Source: Alloprevotella sp. (GTDB lineage Bacteria > Bacteroidota > Bacteroidia > Bacteroidales > Bacteroidaceae). Taken from it: a DNA stretch of 8,339 nt. The DNA lies in NCBI GenBank assembly GCA_015259235.1, contig JABZGM010000090.1, positions 1-8,339 on the forward strand, given 5' to 3'. Shown here piece by piece: positions 6,341-8,339 of the stretch. The first letter of the stretch is position 1. Every line of letters starts with the position of its first letter. The translations under genes were made by a program, and so were the position numbers. Below the pieces are notes generated by a model that saw only the letters and a program-made list of their open reading frames with translations, was not told where the DNA came from and searched no databases.

Positions 6341-6355
6341 TGAGTGATTCACTCA
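6341..6355. promoter_or_regulatory. 15-bp palindrome next to the frdB stop
   Basis: TGAGTGA (6341-6347), a central T, then TCACTCA (6349-6355) form a perfect odd-length palindrome 5 nt beyond the frdB stop codon. In frdB mRNA it would fold only with a very tight loop. It is more like a symmetric protein-binding site or chance than a terminator. Confidence 0.3.
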
Positions 6356-6360
6356 GTCGA

Positions 6361-7119
6361 TTAGTCCTTGAACTTCGCAACGATGAACTCGCGGTTGAGG
6401 CGAGCGATGTTAGCGATGCTTTCGTTCTTGGGGCAAACAGCTTCGCAAGCACGCGTGTTGGTGCAGTTACCGAAGCCGAGTTCGTCCATCTTCGCTACCA
6501 TCATCTTCGCACGCTTAGCACCTTCTACGCGACCTTGGGGAAGGAGAGCGAGTTGAGACACCTTAGAAGCCACGAAGAGCATTGCAGAACCATTCTTGCA
6601 GGCTGCCACGCAAGCACCACAACCGATGCAAGAAGCGCAGTCCATAGATTCGTCAGCATCCGCCTTAGGAATGAGGATAGCGTTAGCATCTTGAGCTTGA
6701 CCAGTGCGGATAGTAGTGTAACCACCAGCAGCTTGGATTTGGTCGAAAGCAGTACGGTCTACCATGCAGTCCTTGATCACGGGGAAGGCAGCCGAACGCC
6801 AAGGTTCTACGGTGATCACGTCACCATCGTTGAAGCGACGCATGTAGAGTTGGCAGGTAGTAGCACCAGTAGCTGTTTTGCCGTGGGGAGTACCATTGAT
6901 GTAGAGTGAGCACATACCGCAGATACCTTCGCGGCAGTCGTGGTCGAAGACGAAGGGCTCTTGACCATCGTTGATGAGTTCCTCGTTGAGGATATCGAGC
7001 ATTTCGAGGAAGGAAGTGTCATCGGGGATGTTCTTCATCTCGCGCTGTTCAAAGTGACCAGCGTCCTTCGGACCATTCTGCTTCCAGTATTTTACGGTGA
7101 AAGAAATATTCTTAGCCAT
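6361..7119 (-). CDS. frdB: Fumarate reductase/succinate dehydrogenase iron-sulfur subunit
   Basis: Electron-transfer subunit of the membrane-bound quinol:fumarate reductase (or succinate:quinone reductase). It links the flavin subunit to the membrane quinone site through three iron-sulfur clusters. The frame is open to 7200, but the ATG at 7119 gives MAKNISFTVKYW, the usual N-terminus, and 252 residues. [2Fe-2S] ligands are Cys62, Cys67, Cys70 (CREGICGMC) and Cys89. The 18 residues between Cys70 and Cys89 exceed the 11 of the E. coli FrdB type, as in the Bacteroidota and actinobacterial branch. The ferredoxin-like domain has Cys164, Cys167, Cys170 and Cys229 for [4Fe-4S], and Cys174, Cys219 and Cys225 for [3Fe-4S]. 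An extra cysteine, Cys161, precedes them. frdA lies upstream with a 127-nt gap containing a hairpin. In fermentative Bacteroidales this complex works mainly as fumarate reductase, which is the inferred direction here. Confidence 0.94.
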   Translation of the reverse strand: MAKNISFTVKYWKQNGPKDAGHFEQREMKNIPDDTSFLEMLDILNEELINDGQEPFVFDHDCREGICGMCSLYINGTPHGKTATGATTCQLYMRRFNDGDVITVEPWRSAAFPVIKDCMVDRTAFDQIQAAGGYTTIRTGQAQDANAILIPKADADESMDCASCIGCGACVAACKNGSAMLFVASKVSQLALLPQGRVEGAKRAKMMVAKMDELGFGNCTNTRACEAVCPKNESIANIARLNREFIVAKFKD

Positions 7120-7165
7120 GACTATGTCTTGTTTGGGAGTTGGTGAAATCTTAGTGTGCAATCTG

Positions 7166-7230
7166 CGCATCGTTTTCGGTCGATGTCTAGGTGAGCTCAA
7201 GGCTCATGACCTAGACATGCCGAATATGCG
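7166..7230 (-). other. Long imperfect hairpin between frdA and frdB
   Basis: ATGTCTAGGT (7183-7192) pairs perfectly with ACCTAGACAT (7209-7218). Inside it GAGC (7193-7196) pairs with GCTC (7202-7205), with a 3-nt bulge and the loop TCAAG. Outside it TTCGG (7175-7179) pairs with CCGAA (7220-7224), and CGCAT (7166-7170) with ATGCG (7226-7230). The whole structure uses 24 base pairs and occupies half of the frdA-frdB spacer. On the transcribed strand the bases after the stem are A-rich, not U-rich, so it is not a standard terminator. Its likely role is mRNA stability, processing or relative dosage. Confidence 0.6.
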
Positions 7231-7246
7231 ATTGCGTTTTGTTTGA

Positions 7247-8338
7247 TTACGCCTTGTAGTTACGTGTTTGCACCTTGATGATTTCGTATTCGAGAGGCTC
7301 TTTAGAGAGCACGGGAGCCACGTCGTCGCTGCCTTGGTATTCCCAGCAGCCCACGTAGAAGAAGTTTGCGTCGTCGCGCTTAGCTTCGCCTTCTTCAGTT
7401 TGGTGCTCTTCGCGGAAGTGACCACCGCAAGATTCCTCACGATGGAGGGCATCGTTTGCCATGAGTTCACCCATGAGGATGAAGTCTTCGAGACGAAGTG
7501 CCTTCTCGAGTTCCACGTTCACGCCTTGTTTCGAGCCAGGGATGCGGAGTTCTTGGTAGAACGTCTTGCGGAGCTCCTTGAGCAAGCCAAGACCCTTGAT
7601 GAGACCTTCCTTGGTGCGACCCATACCCACGTATTCCCACATGATGTGACCGAGTTCCTTGTGGATGCTGTCTACACTGCGCTTACCACCGATAGCGAAG
7701 AGGCGATCGATGCGTTCACGCACGTGCTTTTCTGCAGCCTCAAATTCGGGGAGGTCGGTAGAGAAGCGAGGAACGGTGATTTGGTCAGCGAGGTAGTTTT
7801 GAATCGTGTAAGGAAGCACGAAGTAACCGTCAGCCAAACCTTGCATGAGTGCAGAAGCACCGAGTCGGTTTGCACCGTGGTCAGAGAAGTTACACTCACC
7901 GATGGCGAAGAGACCATTGATAGTGGTCATGAGTTCGTAGTCCACCCAGATACCACCCATGGTGTAGTGGATAGCAGGGAAGATTTGCATTGGAGTTTCG
8001 TAAGGAGACTCGTCAGTGATTTCTTCGTACATGTCGAAGAGGTTACCATAGCGAGCTTCGATTTCCTTGCGACCGAAGTCCTTAATCGCTTGTGAGAAAT
8101 CGAGATAAACGGCAAGACCTGTGTTGTTCACACCGAAGCCCTTGTCGCAACGCTCCTTAGCGGCACGAGAAGCCACGTCACGAGGCACGAGGTTACCGAA
8201 TGCAGGGTAACGACGTTCGAGATAGTAGTCGCGATCTTCTTCGGGGATGTCCTTACCTTGGAGGCGACCTTCTTGACAAGCCTTAGCGTCTTCGATTTTC
8301 TTGGGCACCCAGATGCGACCATCGTTACGGAGTGACTC
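7247..8338 (-). CDS. frdA: Fumarate reductase/succinate dehydrogenase flavoprotein subunit, C-terminal part
   Basis: Catalytic flavoprotein that interconverts fumarate and succinate, partner of FrdB. Only the last 363 residues are present; the frame runs off the right edge and the N-terminal FAD-binding part, with the covalent-FAD histidine, is outside. A GTG at 8308 could open the frame, but codons before it (ESLRNDGRIW) are family-like, so it is not the start. Counting from the window edge: PRDVASRA at 52-59 contains the catalytic proton-donating Arg53. HYTMGGI at 124-130 provides a substrate-contacting His124. HGANRLGASAL at 154-164 provides Arg158 of the dicarboxylate site. A helical C-terminal domain follows. 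Complete Bacteroidota homologues have about 650 residues. The family order frdC-frdA-frdB predicts a cytochrome b subunit to the right of the window. No frameshift is seen. Direction of catalysis cannot be told from sequence; fumarate reduction is inferred from the anaerobic context. Confidence 0.95.
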   Translation of the reverse strand, partial: ESLRNDGRIWVPKKIEDAKACQEGRLQGKDIPEEDRDYYLERRYPAFGNLVPRDVASRAAKERCDKGFGVNNTGLAVYLDFSQAIKDFGRKEIEARYGNLFDMYEEITDESPYETPMQIFPAIHYTMGGIWVDYELMTTINGLFAIGECNFSDHGANRLGASALMQGLADGYFVLPYTIQNYLADQITVPRFSTDLPEFEAAEKHVRERIDRLFAIGGKRSVDSIHKELGHIMWEYVGMGRTKEGLIKGLGLLKELRKTFYQELRIPGSKQGVNVELEKALRLEDFILMGELMANDALHREESCGGHFREEHQTEEGEAKRDDANFFYVGCWEYQGSDDVAPVLSKEPLEYEIIKVQTRNYKA

Positions 8339-8339
8339 A

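Noticed and set aside
7120..7200. FrdB starting at 7200 (27 residues longer)
   Set aside because: The extra residues are encoded by the intercistronic hairpin and are not family-like; MAKNISFTVKYW at 7119 matches the normal FrdB start.
7268..8095. 275-codon plus-strand frame opposite frdA, and a 196-codon one (6319-6909) opposite frdB
   Set aside because: Both are antisense shadows of conserved genes with biased codon use; they show no recognisable motifs, and the second would begin inside the terminator region.

Overview
The window looks like chromosomal DNA from an anaerobic or facultatively anaerobic member of the Bacteroidota, most likely Bacteroidales (Prevotella/Bacteroides-like). The reasons are the nrfH-nrfA-resB-ccsA gene order, a Bacteroides-type fumarate reductase FrdB, A-rich leaders without Shine-Dalgarno sequences, and a promoter matching the Bacteroidota TAnnTTTG element. 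The genus is inferred from protein character only.

Layout, left to right. (1) 3-986 (+): the C-terminal part of a GxDLY-type SGNH/GDSL esterase, cut by the left edge. (2) 987-1306: intergenic, with one copy of a dispersed repeat, a small dyad and a good nrfH promoter. (3) 1307-6064 (+): a respiratory nitrite ammonification cluster. It encodes NrfH (tetrahaem menaquinol dehydrogenase), NrfA (pentahaem nitrite reductase with a CxxCK active-site haem), then ResB and CcsA, the two halves of a System II cytochrome c haem-attachment machine. A 394-nt gap between nrfA and resB holds a GC-rich hairpin and a short element bounded by 17-bp inverted repeats. A 209-nt gap between resB and ccsA holds a degenerate CTAG-N3-GTTTG repeat array. 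(4) 6065-6360: a convergent intergenic region with a 19-bp perfect palindromic terminator for the nrf side, a 12-bp direct repeat, another copy of the dispersed motif, and a bidirectional terminator. (5) 6361-8338 (-): frdB and the C-terminal part of frdA (fumarate reductase/succinate dehydrogenase), separated by 127 nt that fold into a long imperfect hairpin. frdA runs off the right edge.

How the genes fit together: NrfHA and fumarate reductase are two menaquinol-consuming terminal reductases of anaerobic respiration, reducing nitrite to ammonium and fumarate to succinate. ResB-CcsA would attach haem to NrfH and NrfA, including the unusual lysine-ligated haem of NrfA. The two operons converge and are insulated by back-to-back terminators. 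The coding content is conventional. I see no undescribed protein system; the points most worth a second look are in the intergenic DNA (dispersed inverted/direct repeats, the CTAG repeat array, the frdA-frdB hairpin).
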